Part shown: in pieces, positions 11,037 through 20,182 of the stretch
How positions within the stretch are numbered: the first letter of the stretch is position 1
How the letters are laid out: every line of letters starts with the position of its first letter
Assembly: GCA_030560485.1 (NCBI GenBank)
Contig: JAKTTS010000084.1
Coordinates: 1-40,018 of the forward strand
DNA: 40,018 bases
DNA from: Ascoidea tarda (nom. inval.)
Taxonomy: Eukaryota > Ascomycota > Saccharomycetes > Ascoideales > Ascoideaceae
Reading direction: 5' to 3'
The notes under the pieces: model-generated
The model's input: only the letters and a program-made list of their open reading frames with translations
What the model was told of the DNA's origin: nothing
Database searches by the model: none
Position numbers and translations under genes: made by a program

Positions 11037-11097
11037 AAAAAAAAAAACTAAAAAGCACAACAAAAAAAAAAACTAAAAAGCACAACAAAAAAAAAAC
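11037..11097. repeat. 25-base A-rich tandem repeat, two copies plus a partial third
   Basis: A unit of eleven A followed by CTAAAAAGCACAAC occurs twice, with the CT step at 11048 and 11073, and a partial copy follows. It lies just beyond the TFC1 stop codon, probably in its 3' untranslated region. Confidence 0.8.
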
Positions 11098-11158
11098 AGT
11101 TCCACAGAACTAACATCCTTAACATTAGTAAAAAAAAAAGATGATAAAAATTTTCTCA

Positions 11159-13768
11159 TTAAATATCGTCAAAATCCTGCTGATTCATTAGCCCTGCTAA
11201 CTTTATTATCTGTTTGGTACCTTTGGGGTTTGAGATTGTCAACCTAGACAATATATCTAATTCCTTATTTTCCAGTTCTTTAGATCTAGGTTCTCTGTTG
11301 AAATCTGCAATTTGATCATTCTGTTCAGCATCTACATTCAAGCTCATTTCTTCGGCATCATCATCATCCATTTCAATATCAGAGTCATTTTCGTTATCTT
11401 CGTTATATTCATCTGTATTCTTTTCGTTGTCTCCATTTAATTTTTGTATTCCAAAGTAATTGCTATCTATATTTGGATCTTGAAGTTCTTTGTTGTTTTT
11501 TTTCTTGCCTTCTTCATCTTGATTTTGAATTATAAACCCTTTTTTTCTCTCTTTTTCCTTCTCCTTCTCTTCTTTAGATATCGCAGCTCTTTCAATTATT
11601 TTATTAATTCTGACTTGAGATATCGCTTCACCATGCACTAGACAATTTAACTTATATCTCATGATGTTTCTGACTAACAATAAAACATTTTCATTGTACC
11701 AGCCGAATGCAAGATTGACATTGTTATTTAATTTTTCCTTTTTGAAAATTTTAACAAGCAAGGGATCCTTAATATTTTCAATTTGAAATAATAGAGAAAT
11801 TGGCATTTCATCACCATAAAATTCATAATTTCTTGGGACCTCAGAAAATTGTTCAATTTTTCTTTGTTCTTTATCTATTGCTGGTTCATATTCATGGAAA
11901 CCCAAGACTCTAAATGACTCTGTTTGGTACTTGGCATATTTGCTAGATGATTTGGGATTAACACCAAACTTGACAAATGATTGTCTCCAAGGTCCCTTAC
12001 GAACAGCAAATGAAACATACGGCAATCCGTATTTTAACAATGGCTTTAATTTTTTTGGTAATATGACCAATAAATGTTTTCTTAACCAAATAGGTTTCTG
12101 TTCAAATTTTTCTTTTAAAAAATAAATACAAAGTAATAGATCCCTATCAAAACTTGCATCTGAATTTAAAATTAGAGGATGGCTAAGCTTTTCAGTTTGA
12201 TTGTTGACTTTATCTGTATTTTCTATTTTGTCTTGAATGTTTGATGATTCAATAATTTCAACCATTTCAACATCTCCTTCATTTTTCTTATTGTTTTCGT
12301 TTTCGTTTTCGTTTTCGTTTTTGTTTTCGTTTTGATTTACAATATCAATATCAATATTAATGTCTATTTCATCTTTGTTAGTAATTGCCTGTGTTTTTGG
12401 TGATACATTGATTGCATTATTATCCTTTGGAGTTAAAGCATTGTTATCATTTTGACTTAAAGAATTTCTATTATCGATAATATTTTTATCACTGAAAAGA
12501 TTTTGTTTTTCACTGAGAGATTTATCATTTGTATTTTCAGCTTTATCATCAATTGTATTTTTAGTATTTGTTTGGTTTTGTTTATTCTTGTTATCTTCTT
12601 TAGTTAAAATTGGATCAATTTTTTCAGAAATTGTAAAATTGATATCAATTTCGTTTTTCACGAGAAAGCCAACTGCTTTTTTGATTTTTTCAAAATTTTC
12701 TATTAAATTTTGTGGAGGAAAGTCTGGGATTTCAGTTTTCCAATCAACAAAGATGGTGTGTAGTCTCGGTGCATGATTTAGATTGATTAACTTTATTTTG
12801 CCCGACTCTTCTTTAATTATGTGAGCAGATGGGTTTTTTCTATAGTTGTAATTAAATGAGAGTGGTATAGTGGAAAACCTTGGAAGTGATGGTAAATCTA
12901 AATTGAGATTAGTAATTTGTTGTTTTGTAGCTGGATTTGAAAGGATCTCTTCATTTGAGTACAGTCGGAAATTGTTGGGAAGCCATGGTCTCTTGTCAGT
13001 GTCAAGTTTCAATTGTTTGATTTTGGTGAAATTGCCATTGAATAAAGATTCCTGGATGACTTTTGAATACTGGGAATCTCTATTGATGTACTGAAAATCG
13101 GCCAATTCTCTGAATCTGTATATTTTATTCACTATCGCAATTGGCATTGCTTTATATTTTCTTTGAACTTCACAGATTTCAGTTGATGTGACATATTTAT
13201 GAGCATTATCACTGTTGTTGTGATTGTTATCTTGAGGAGTTTTTTCAGAATTTTCATTTGCGATTTCGTTTGAGATGTTGTCGTTGATGGTATTTTCGCT
13301 ACCATCACCATTCTGGTTATCCTGTTGAATTTTAGTGAGATTTCTTTCAATTATGGTCTCAAGAGTGTCAATTGAGCCAAGGCTCAGGTTATCCGTAGTG
13401 TTTTTATCGTCAGCTGGATGTTTAACAAGTCTTTTGATTTTGCATGTGTTGGCTTTGATTGCCAACTGGATATTGCCATTATATTTTTGCAATTCGCCCT
13501 TGGGCAAGGAAATCTTTAAGAGGATGTTCTCTCGATGAACGTTTTGCGACTGGATGGGATGGTGATAAGGGTCGTTCTTCCTTAGTCTCAATTCTAGAAA
13601 GTCGTCATTTATCAAGGCTCGTTTGATCTTGCCAGGCCCTCCCACCATGGAAATGGCGCTGTCCACATCTCTGACGTTCAAGGGAAACTCGATGGAGGCC
13701 AAGTGAGGAAGATTCAAGGAAAGATGTTTCGCTAGGTCGCTCTTGCTCAGCATCAAAGTGTCAGCCAT
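11159..13768 (-). CDS. TFC1: TFIIIC subunit tau95 (transcription factor C subunit 1)
   Basis: Tfc1 is part of the tau-A lobe of TFIIIC, which binds the A box of tRNA genes and recruits TFIIIB for RNA polymerase III. The N-terminus (ASIEFPLNVRDVDSAISMVGG and on) matches the tau95 dimerisation region that pairs with Tfc7. Residues ~560-635 (WLRKHLLVILPKKLKPLLKY, then GPW594RQSFVKFGVNP) match the conserved DNA-binding region. The tail is strongly acidic (DSDIEMDDDDAEE), as in the family. At 869 residues it is about 220 longer than the S. cerevisiae protein, mostly from an Asn/Lys/Asp/Glu insertion at roughly 390-520 that includes (NE)n coded by a TTTTCG hexamer run near 12287-12338. The start is the first ATG, 200 bases from MRPL36 on the other strand. 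Confidence 0.93.
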   Translation of the reverse strand: MADTLMLSKSDLAKHLSLNLPHLASIEFPLNVRDVDSAISMVGGPGKIKRALINDDFLELRLRKNDPYHHPIQSQNVHRENILLKISLPKGELQKYNGNIQLAIKANTCKIKRLVKHPADDKNTTDNLSLGSIDTLETIIERNLTKIQQDNQNGDGSENTINDNISNEIANENSEKTPQDNNHNNSDNAHKYVTSTEICEVQRKYKAMPIAIVNKIYRFRELADFQYINRDSQYSKVIQESLFNGNFTKIKQLKLDTDKRPWLPNNFRLYSNEEILSNPATKQQITNLNLDLPSLPRFSTIPLSFNYNYRKNPSAHIIKEESGKIKLINLNHAPRLHTIFVDWKTEIPDFPPQNLIENFEKIKKAVGFLVKNEIDINFTISEKIDPILTKEDNKNKQNQTNTKNTIDDKAENTNDKSLSEKQNLFSDKNIIDNRNSLSQNDNNALTPKDNNAINVSPKTQAITNKDEIDINIDIDIVNQNENKNENENENENNKKNEGDVEMVEIIESSNIQDKIENTDKVNNQTEKLSHPLILNSDASFDRDLLLCIYFLKEKFEQKPIWLRKHLLVILPKKLKPLLKYGLPYVSFAVRKGPWRQSFVKFGVNPKSSSKYAKYQTESFRVLGFHEYEPAIDKEQRKIEQFSEVPRNYEFYGDEMPISLLFQIENIKDPLLVKIFKKEKLNNNVNLAFGWYNENVLLLVRNIMRYKLNCLVHGEAISQVRINKIIERAAISKEEKEKEKERKKGFIIQNQDEEGKKKNNKELQDPNIDSNYFGIQKLNGDNEKNTDEYNEDNENDSDIEMDDDDAEEMSLNVDAEQNDQIADFNREPRSKELENKELDILSRLTISNPKGTKQIIKLAGLMNQQDFDDI
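12287..12338. repeat. TTTTCG hexanucleotide run within TFC1
   Basis: Roughly seven or eight units of TTTTCG, with one T variant, encode alternating Asn-Glu on the minus strand in the low-complexity insertion of TFC1. Confidence 0.8.
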
Positions 13769-13968
13769 GGCAACTGTTTCAATATCTCTTCCACCTCCAT
13801 TTTCTTTGAATCCCAGTCAATTTTTGCAAGTGGAAAAGCCGCTCGGAACTCATCTGGAACGTGACCTGCTCGGAATGAAAATTTGATTGGGACTGTTTTG
13901 GAGGTTTTATGGTGGAGTTTTTGGGGTTTTTGGTGTTTTTGGAAACGAAGCACAGATTGAACAGGACA
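13769..13968. promoter_or_regulatory. Divergent TFC1/MRPL36 promoter
   Basis: Only 200 bases separate the two ATGs, so the promoters are shared or overlapping. The plus strand includes a T/G-rich stretch near 13893-13942. An antisense ORF at 13753-14307 runs through it but mirrors the MRPL36 reading frame and is not counted. Confidence 0.5.
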
Positions 13969-14640
13969 ATGATATTCATGCCAGAAGAAAGAGCAGTTAC
14001 AAGGGTTGCAGGCAGAGGGTGCAGTGTTATCTTGCCCATAACGTTCAAGAGAACGCTTATCAAGAAAGAGTTGCAGTTTTTCAAGAGCACAGACGTCGAT
14101 ATCAAGCCTCGACTCCCCAGGAAGATTGGCTTGGGAAAGGCAAGACCCTCGATTTACTACAAGTTCAAATGCCAGGTCCAGTTGAGTGATGGGTCTGTCG
14201 TTTTCAGAAAGTCTCAATTCCCAAAAGTCAACTTGAAAATTATCAACGATCAAAGAAACAACGGGCTCTGGAATCCAAGCAAAGGTGCTTTGGGCCAAGT
14301 TGACCAAAGTGGTTTGGACAGATTGGAGAAATTCAACAAGAGATTTGGTGTATTTACTCCTTTAAAGAAAGAGAGTGTTTCCGATGTGAAAAAGGCCAGT
14401 GCCAAAGAAGTCAAATCTGAAATGGACTCGGAGGAAACAAAGAAGGACGATAAACAAGAAGCAAAGAAACAAACGCCAGACCAAACAGTCAAATCTCAAA
14501 CCAAGAAAGAGCCTGAGGTTGAGTCTCAAAGCTCGGAATTTTCAGAAGACGATTATCTTAGTCTTTTGGGTGAGAACGCTCAGGAGGTTCAATCTGGTGG
14601 TAAACTACAGACTAAAAAGAAAGGAAAGTCGAAGAAATAA
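13969..14640 (+). CDS. MRPL36: Mitochondrial large ribosomal subunit protein bL31m
   Basis: The core matches yeast Mrpl36 closely: LGKARPSIYYKFKCQVQLSD, SVVFRKSQFPKVNLKIINDQ, RNNGLWNPSKGAL, LEKFNKRFG, and near the C-terminus DDYLSLLGENAQEVQSGGKL with a lysine-rich end. It is a structural protein of the mitochondrial 54S subunit. In-frame ATGs lie at 13909, 13969 and 13978. I chose 13969 because it has A at -3 while the others have T; this gives 223 residues against 177 in S. cerevisiae. The extra length is an N-terminal extension, mostly basic and presumably carrying the import signal, plus a longer Lys/Glu-rich region before the conserved tail. The exact start is uncertain. Confidence 0.92.
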   Translation: MIFMPEERAVTRVAGRGCSVILPITFKRTLIKKELQFFKSTDVDIKPRLPRKIGLGKARPSIYYKFKCQVQLSDGSVVFRKSQFPKVNLKIINDQRNNGLWNPSKGALGQVDQSGLDRLEKFNKRFGVFTPLKKESVSDVKKASAKEVKSEMDSEETKKDDKQEAKKQTPDQTVKSQTKKEPEVESQSSEFSEDDYLSLLGENAQEVQSGGKLQTKKKGKSKK

Positions 14641-15526
14641 ATCTAGTCTGGGCTGTATTGAATTGCCTGGGCCATATTGTTTTGCTGAACAAAATAAAGT
14701 ATCCTGTATATAGACTTAATTTGAATTTAATGTGTGTTCATTCTACATCTCTGTGTTTTTGCCTATGCTAAGTCTTTTTTTTCTTATTTATGACCCCATC
14801 CAAGCTAATTGCATTGTGTTTTGTCTGCCAACTTTTCACAATAGCCAAAATAAACCCACAATAACCAACAATCCAGTTCTGCTGTTTCCATTACTCAAAG
14901 CTGTGTTTTACTACTCATCTTCTCGTCTTATCGCTGGCGAATCAAATCACTTTTCTGTGGCTTAATTAAAATCAAAACCGTTTCACTTCAATCTTATTGT
15001 TAATATGCTGTAAAACGTCTTTAATATACATGAACCAAACATTCAAACGTTATAGCTGTGCCCAAGCTTTGGATAAGATGAAACTCGCTTTTTACTGAAT
15101 ATGTGCCTTAAACTCCTCCTCTAATAGTAAAACTAGTAAAACTAGCTTCTTCTCGAAGGGGAGCTTTGTTCGGCTAACCTGCCTTGATAAGTTTCCATAC
15201 TATTCCAACTTTTCTGTTTGGCTTCAATCACTCGAGTCCTTTCCAAATCGATTCCATTATCAATCTTTTGCTTAAAACTTATCAAAGAATCAAAATAATT
15301 CGCAATTAGGGACCCAACCATCACCAAACCCCTTAATTGCTTTATTTAACTGGTATTTATTCACTACTAATCTAAACCCAAACATACATTGTCTGTGTAC
15401 TTGAATGAGTTCCACTAGCTGTGTAATTATATAATGATCAACGTCCTCCCTCAATTCTTTTGATTTTTCTTTGTGTTCTCCTACTTCTTTGACTGAAGTT
15501 TCAAAGAAATAAAAGAATAATAAAAA
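14641..15526. promoter_or_regulatory. Spacer upstream of permease copy 1 with four GATA-factor sites
   Basis: GATAAG or its complement CTTATC occurs at 14927-14932, 15072-15077, 15186-15191 and 15278-15283, between 244 and 600 bases upstream of the ATG. This is the Gln3/Gat1-type nitrogen-catabolite pattern. The right part (15142-15520) overlaps a possible relic coding stretch on the minus strand, described separately. The left part should hold the MRPL36 terminator. Confidence 0.5.
15142..15520 (-). pseudogene. Possible remnant of a small protein gene, in two overlapping frames
   Basis: Read leftwards from about 15520, one frame runs to a stop at 15290-15292 (through LREDVDHYIITQLVELIQVH, then MFGFRLVVNKYQLNKAIKG). 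The next frame runs from about 15350 to the TAG at 15142 (VMVGSLIANYFDSLISFKQK, then LERTRVIEAKQKSWNSMETY). Both have protein-like composition and join naturally near 15319-15325 with a +1 shift. No ATG precedes the first part except within the permease gene, on the opposite strand. It could be a decayed gene, an assembly indel, a spliced gene or chance. I recognise no family. Confidence 0.3.
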
Positions 15527-17353
15527 ATGAATCAAAATTTCGACTCGATAGACAGCTTTTTCAAGAACAATGCTGCCATCGATAACGACTCGAATTATGA
15601 CATGGAAGCACAAACAAAATCTGTTCATTCCAATAACCTAAATGCTTCAAACACAGGAAATAGCTCGCTTGCTTCTACAAGCACATCATCAACAATCTAT
15701 AGACAGGTTTCTTATGAATTACATCAAGTGAACTCTCCTCAACCATTGGCAGTTACTTCTGGTCACCAGCTTAACCATTCATTGAGAGCCATCGAGGTTG
15801 CATCCATTTGTCTTTGTTCTGTCATTGGAGCAGGTTTGTTGGTTGGCTCAGCCAGATTTTTAGCTGCTTCTGGCCCAGTTTCTTTGTTAATTGCCTTTAT
15901 AATCATGGGTTTTGTAACAGTCCAAGTCCTAAATGCCTTGTGCGAAATGTCAACTTATATTCCCATTCCAAATGGTTATTCTGGCTACACTTCTAGATAC
16001 GTTGATTCCTCATTGGGCTTTGCATTGGCCTATTGTTATTTGTTGGAAAGTTTGGTAGTTGGTCCAAATCAACTAACTGCTGGAGCCTTGGTTATCCTGT
16101 ACTGGGTTGATAGAGACACTATCAATCCTGCTGTTTGGATAACTGTTTTCTTGATTCTAGTGGTGCTCTTTAACGGGTTTATTAGAATTGGGAAATTTTC
16201 CCTCTTAATCACAGCATTTGTTATCACGAAATTTGTTGTGATCACTGGGGTCATCATATTATTGATTGCAATTATGTTCGGTGGTGCTCCTTCGAACGAT
16301 GTCATTGGTTTCAGATACTGGAAGGAGAATCCTTTTGCAGAGTATTCTGAAAAAATCGATGGAGCCACTGGTTGTTTTGTATCCTTTTTATCTGTGCTCG
16401 TTGGAGCCTCGTTTTCTTATCTCGGAACAGAAACAATTGTGGTAGCTGTTGGAGAATCTGTGAATCCAAGAAGCACAATCCCCAAAGCAAGAAAACTAGT
16501 TGTCTACCCACTAATCACTGCTTATATTTCAGTTATTGCTTTGATTGGCCTATGTGTTCCATATTACGATCCAGCCTTGGTTTCTTCAGAGCCTTACTCT
16601 TCAGCTGTCGTTGTTGCAATAGAAAACGCTGTCATACAAGTTTTACCCCATATATTCAATGGTGCAATACTAATTTTCGTCTTTTCAGCTGCTACTTCCA
16701 GTTTTTATGTTGCGACTCGTGTACTTTATGGCTTATCTGTTTCAGGCGAAAGTCTCAAAATCTTCTCCAAAACAAATAAATATGGAATTCCATATTATGC
16801 AGTAATTTTTGTGGCTGTATTTGATTTGCTATCATACATGAACATCACAGAGCAATCCTCTGAGATCTTTGGTTATCTAGTTGACACAACTTCCTCATTT
16901 GGTATAATCCTCTGGGATTGCATTTTGCTAACCCATATTTGTTTTATCAAGGCTTTTAAAACTCAAGGTTTGGATAGGAAAAAAGAACTTCATTACTATG
17001 CAGCGGGATCTCCATATACCACAATAATCGCATTATGTATATCATTGCTAGTCACTGTTATTAAAAACTTTACTGTGTTTCTCAATACAAAAGATGGCTT
17101 TCAATATGGAAGCTTTGTCAGTGGTTACATCGGAATACCTATATTTCTTTTAATGTTCATTGGCCATAAAATTTACTACAAAACAGAGTTTATAAAATCT
17201 GAGGATGCTGATTTATATTTCTATAAAGATTATGTTGATGCTGAAGAAGAAGAATATAAGAAAAACTTACTAGAAGAACAAGCTAATGTTCCAGACGACA
17301 AATCTTCAAAAGCTTTAAAAATAAAAAAATTGCTTTGGGAATGGTTCATATGA
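15527..17353 (+). CDS. Dicarboxylic amino-acid permease, DIP5-like (copy 1)
   Basis: A 608-residue member of the yeast amino-acid transporter family, most like Dip5, the plasma-membrane glutamate/aspartate proton symporter. Supporting segments are GPNQLTAGALVILYWVDRD, GFRYWKENPFAEYS, GCFVSFLSVLVGASFSYLGT, NPRSTIPKARKL, QVLPHIFNGAILIFVFSAAT, YGLSVSGESLKIFSKTNKYG and the tail DADLYFYKDYVDAEEEEY, which parallels the Dip5 tail. About 90 cytosolic N-terminal residues precede the membrane core. The first-helix unwinding motif is G101-A-G103 rather than the usual GTG. Four GATA sites upstream suggest nitrogen control. Copy 2 follows in tandem. Substrate range is inferred from family resemblance. Confidence 0.9.
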   Translation: MNQNFDSIDSFFKNNAAIDNDSNYDMEAQTKSVHSNNLNASNTGNSSLASTSTSSTIYRQVSYELHQVNSPQPLAVTSGHQLNHSLRAIEVASICLCSVIGAGLLVGSARFLAASGPVSLLIAFIIMGFVTVQVLNALCEMSTYIPIPNGYSGYTSRYVDSSLGFALAYCYLLESLVVGPNQLTAGALVILYWVDRDTINPAVWITVFLILVVLFNGFIRIGKFSLLITAFVITKFVVITGVIILLIAIMFGGAPSNDVIGFRYWKENPFAEYSEKIDGATGCFVSFLSVLVGASFSYLGTETIVVAVGESVNPRSTIPKARKLVVYPLITAYISVIALIGLCVPYYDPALVSSEPYSSAVVVAIENAVIQVLPHIFNGAILIFVFSAATSSFYVATRVLYGLSVSGESLKIFSKTNKYGIPYYAVIFVAVFDLLSYMNITEQSSEIFGYLVDTTSSFGIILWDCILLTHICFIKAFKTQGLDRKKELHYYAAGSPYTTIIALCISLLVTVIKNFTVFLNTKDGFQYGSFVSGYIGIPIFLLMFIGHKIYYKTEFIKSEDADLYFYKDYVDAEEEEYKKNLLEEQANVPDDKSSKALKIKKLLWEWFI

Positions 17354-18277
17354 AAAAAAATAAAAAAATGAGTCCTTTAACCTATCATTCTTTTTTTTTT
17401 TTATGTTTGTTTAGATTTGAATTTCAACAGCTGATAGCATTGGTCCTTATTTTGCTTTATTTCCAGCCATAAAGTAAAAAGACAATGCCAATCAAACCGA
17501 CGACAAGTTAAAACAAAAAGACTATTGGCAAGTTTAGGCAGATGATTGCCCTAAGAAAGAGTCTGGTTTCTTTTATTATTTTATGAAATTTTAAATTTTT
17601 CCTTTTCAGTACTATTGGTTGAGTTATTCTTATACTGAGGTTCATTTGCCGTTTCGTTTTCTTACATAATATATAGCAATATTATTAGTATTAAATAGTT
17701 ACTTAACTTGTGTTTAATAGGTTTCCTGATTTAATTATACTCGAAATGCGTGCCCTTTCCACTTTTTGTTTCAGCACCCCCCAATCGAGTTCCAGAGCCC
17801 TCGTTAAGCAGTTGACAATATACTGAAAATTAGATCCAAATAGCAGTCAAAAGATACTTTGTGAGATCCTTATTGTAAATTGGCGAAATGGGTCTGTAGA
17901 AATATTCCGACGAAAAGAATTCTACAATTTCGAACCTTCTTTTCGAATCTTATTCAATAAATCTACCTCAGTGGTAAGTTCAATAAAAGGTGTTGTGTAA
18001 ATTAAACGTTTCTATGCCATGTATTTTCAAATTTAATATAATAAAACAAACTGACTTTTCCCGGAACCACCAAATACAGGCATTTCAAGAAGAAAACTAT
18101 GATTTAACCTTCTTCTTTAATCAGACCCAAAGCAGTTCTCCAATTATTGTTTTTTTTTTGTTTTTTTTTCGCAATATATAAATAACTGTATAAATCGTTA
18201 CAATGCAAGCTTTTGGGATCAATTCTAGCCATCGAACCTTTTTAAATTTGTTTAAATTTTGAAAACTTTTTCTAAAA
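17354..18277. other. Spacer between the two permease copies
   Basis: It holds the copy 1 terminator and copy 2 promoter. No GATAA or TTATC core was found here, unlike the spacer before copy 1. Two interlocked inverted repeats lie at 17895-17945. A TATATAAATA box at 18175-18184 is about 95 bases before the ATG. Long T-runs precede it. Confidence 0.5.
18175..18184 (+). promoter_or_regulatory. TATA box of permease copy 2
   Basis: TATATAAATA lies about 95 bases upstream of the ATG at 18278, just after T-rich tracts (near 18150-18170) that are typical of nucleosome-depleted yeast promoters. Confidence 0.45.
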
Positions 18278-20182
18278 ATGGATTTTTACAACAAAAGAAA
18301 TCTGGAAGACTCTCAATGGACAGATATCTATTCCAATAAAAACAATTCAAACAATGAAAGCAGCAGTAAGAACGATCATAGCTCCTTCAAGAGATTTCAG
18401 TCCTCTGGACCTCTATTCTTTACCGAAAATAACGACACTCTTTCTATTGTTGCAAACAACCAAACCGAAAATAATAATCAGGAGCCTGCAACAAGGGCTT
18501 CGATGGATACTTCAAGCACATCCTCAACGATATACAGACAAGTTTCATACGAGTTACATCAGGTTATATCGGAACAGCCATTGGCAGTGACATCGGGCCA
18601 TAAACTTACACATTCGTTGAAAGCAAAAGAAATCAGTTCAATATGTCTCTGCACTGTGTTTGGAACCGGATTGATCGTTAGCTCAGCATCCTCATTAGCA
18701 ACAGCAGGGCCTGTTTCCCTATTGATTGCATTTAGTATAATGGGATTTGTAACTGTTCAGGTTATTAATTCGCTTGCTGAAATGGCAACATATATTCCAC
18801 TTCCCAACGGTTATTCTGGTTATACGTCAAGATACTTGGATCCCTCTCTAGGGTATGCATTAGGGTATTGTTATCTATTGTCCAATTTGATATGTGGACC
18901 AAATCAATTGACAGCAGGAGTCTTAGTTATCCAGTATTGGATTTCGAATGAAAAAGTTAATGCAGGAGTTTGGATCACAATTCTTATGATAGTCATCACT
19001 GCTACCAACACCATTCGAGTGGGCAAGTTCGGTGTATTAACAACCGTTATAATTGGCATCAAGTTGCTCATATTGATCGGGGTGATAATCTTGTTATTTT
19101 TATTATTTTTGGGGGCAGGACCAAAGCATGATACTATTGGATTCAGATACTGGAAAGACCCCGGGGTTTTTGCGCCATATTCTGATACTTTGGAGGAAAA
19201 CACTGGAAAGTTTGTTTCATTTTTATCTGTGTTAGTGTCTGCAGCTTATTCATACCTTGGAGCAGAAACGTTTGTTGTTACTGCTGGTGAATCAGTCCAC
19301 CCCAGAAGAACTATTCCTAAAGCCAGAAAATTAATTATTTATCCATTGGTGTCAATTTATATCATTGCAATCTTATTCATTGGATTGTGCGTTCCATATA
19401 ACGATAAAAGCTTAGTTGAAATTGAGCCTTATTCATCACCAATTATTATCGCAATTCAAAATGCAAGCATACAAATTCTACCGGATATTTTCAATGCATG
19501 CATCTTAATATTTATTTTGTCAGCAGCTATATCAACTTTTTATATCAGCACAAGAGTTTTGTATGGACTATCAGTTTCAGGAAGTTGCTTCAAGATATTC
19601 TCCAAAACAAGCAAAGTAGGTATACCATATTACACCATTGGCTTTGTTGCAGTATTCAACACACTAGCATACATGAACACCACTCAGCAATCTAAAGAGG
19701 TATTCAATTATCTTGTTGATGCCATCGGATCCCTTGGATTGATTTTATGGGATTGCATTCTTGTGACACATTTGTGCTTTATTAAAGCATTTCAAAAGCA
19801 AGGTTTAGACAGAAAAATCGAGCTAAAATACATTACAGCTGGATCTCCATATACAACTGTTGTTGCCTTGGTACTATCAGTGATATTAACACTTATAACC
19901 AACTTTACAGTGTTCATTGACATAGGAAGTGGGTTTGATTATAAATCATTCATCAGTGGATACATCGGAATCCCCATTTTTTTTATTTTTTTTATCATCC
20001 ATAAACTAGTGTTCAAAACTAGTTTTATCAAGCCAGAAGAAACAGATTTGTATTTCTATAAGGACTTTGTTGATGCTGAAGAAGAAGAATACTTAAAAGC
20101 CAACGAAAACCAAAAAAAAGATTTTGAAAACAATAGTTTTTTAAGCCGGATCAGCCGATTCATCTCAAAGGTTCTAGATTGA
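18278..20182 (+). CDS. Dicarboxylic amino-acid permease, DIP5-like (copy 2)
   Basis: This 634-residue tandem paralogue of the upstream permease shares the whole membrane core: GPNQLTAGVLVIQYWISNEK, GFRYWKDPGVFAPYSDTLEE, GKFVSFLSVLVSAAYSYLGA, HPRRTIPKARKL, QILPDIFNACILIFILSAAI, and DLYFYKDFVDAEEEEY near the end. The first helix has the usual G129-T-G131, followed by SSA where most relatives have a small-Gly pair. The N-terminal ~115 residues are Ser/Asn-rich and diverge from copy 1 except for the block SSTIYRQVSYELHQV and the following PLAVTSGH. The DNA has diverged widely at synonymous sites, so the duplication is not recent. Glutamate/aspartate uptake is inferred; the copies may differ in substrate or regulation. 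Confidence 0.9.
   Translation: MDFYNKRNLEDSQWTDIYSNKNNSNNESSSKNDHSSFKRFQSSGPLFFTENNDTLSIVANNQTENNNQEPATRASMDTSSTSSTIYRQVSYELHQVISEQPLAVTSGHKLTHSLKAKEISSICLCTVFGTGLIVSSASSLATAGPVSLLIAFSIMGFVTVQVINSLAEMATYIPLPNGYSGYTSRYLDPSLGYALGYCYLLSNLICGPNQLTAGVLVIQYWISNEKVNAGVWITILMIVITATNTIRVGKFGVLTTVIIGIKLLILIGVIILLFLLFLGAGPKHDTIGFRYWKDPGVFAPYSDTLEENTGKFVSFLSVLVSAAYSYLGAETFVVTAGESVHPRRTIPKARKLIIYPLVSIYIIAILFIGLCVPYNDKSLVEIEPYSSPIIIAIQNASIQILPDIFNACILIFILSAAISTFYISTRVLYGLSVSGSCFKIFSKTSKVGIPYYTIGFVAVFNTLAYMNTTQQSKEVFNYLVDAIGSLGLILWDCILVTHLCFIKAFQKQGLDRKIELKYITAGSPYTTVVALVLSVILTLITNFTVFIDIGSGFDYKSFISGYIGIPIFFIFFIIHKLVFKTSFIKPEETDLYFYKDFVDAEEEEYLKANENQKKDFENNSFLSRISRFISKVLD

Larger units (their letters stand above)
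10716..11158. promoter_or_regulatory. ERG4 promoter and TFC1 3' region
   Basis: The half next to ERG4 is GC-richer and carries four ACGAG units (CTCGT in gene orientation) at 10860, 10872, 10881 and 10890, the AGCATGCT palindrome near 10900, and an AGGGGCCCT palindrome near 10950. The half next to TFC1 is A-rich with a 25-base tandem repeat and two nearby TGTGTACAA copies. Confidence 0.55.

Noticed and set aside
13753-14307. 184-codon minus-strand ORF antisense to MRPL36
   Set aside because: It mirrors the MRPL36 coding frame and overlaps the TFC1 start; MRPL36 has clear homology, so this is a shadow.
15142-15520. Ornithine decarboxylase antizyme with programmed +1 frameshift
   Set aside because: The two frames and a TTT-TGA-T context brought it to mind, but none of the conserved antizyme C-terminal features are present and no start codon is visible.
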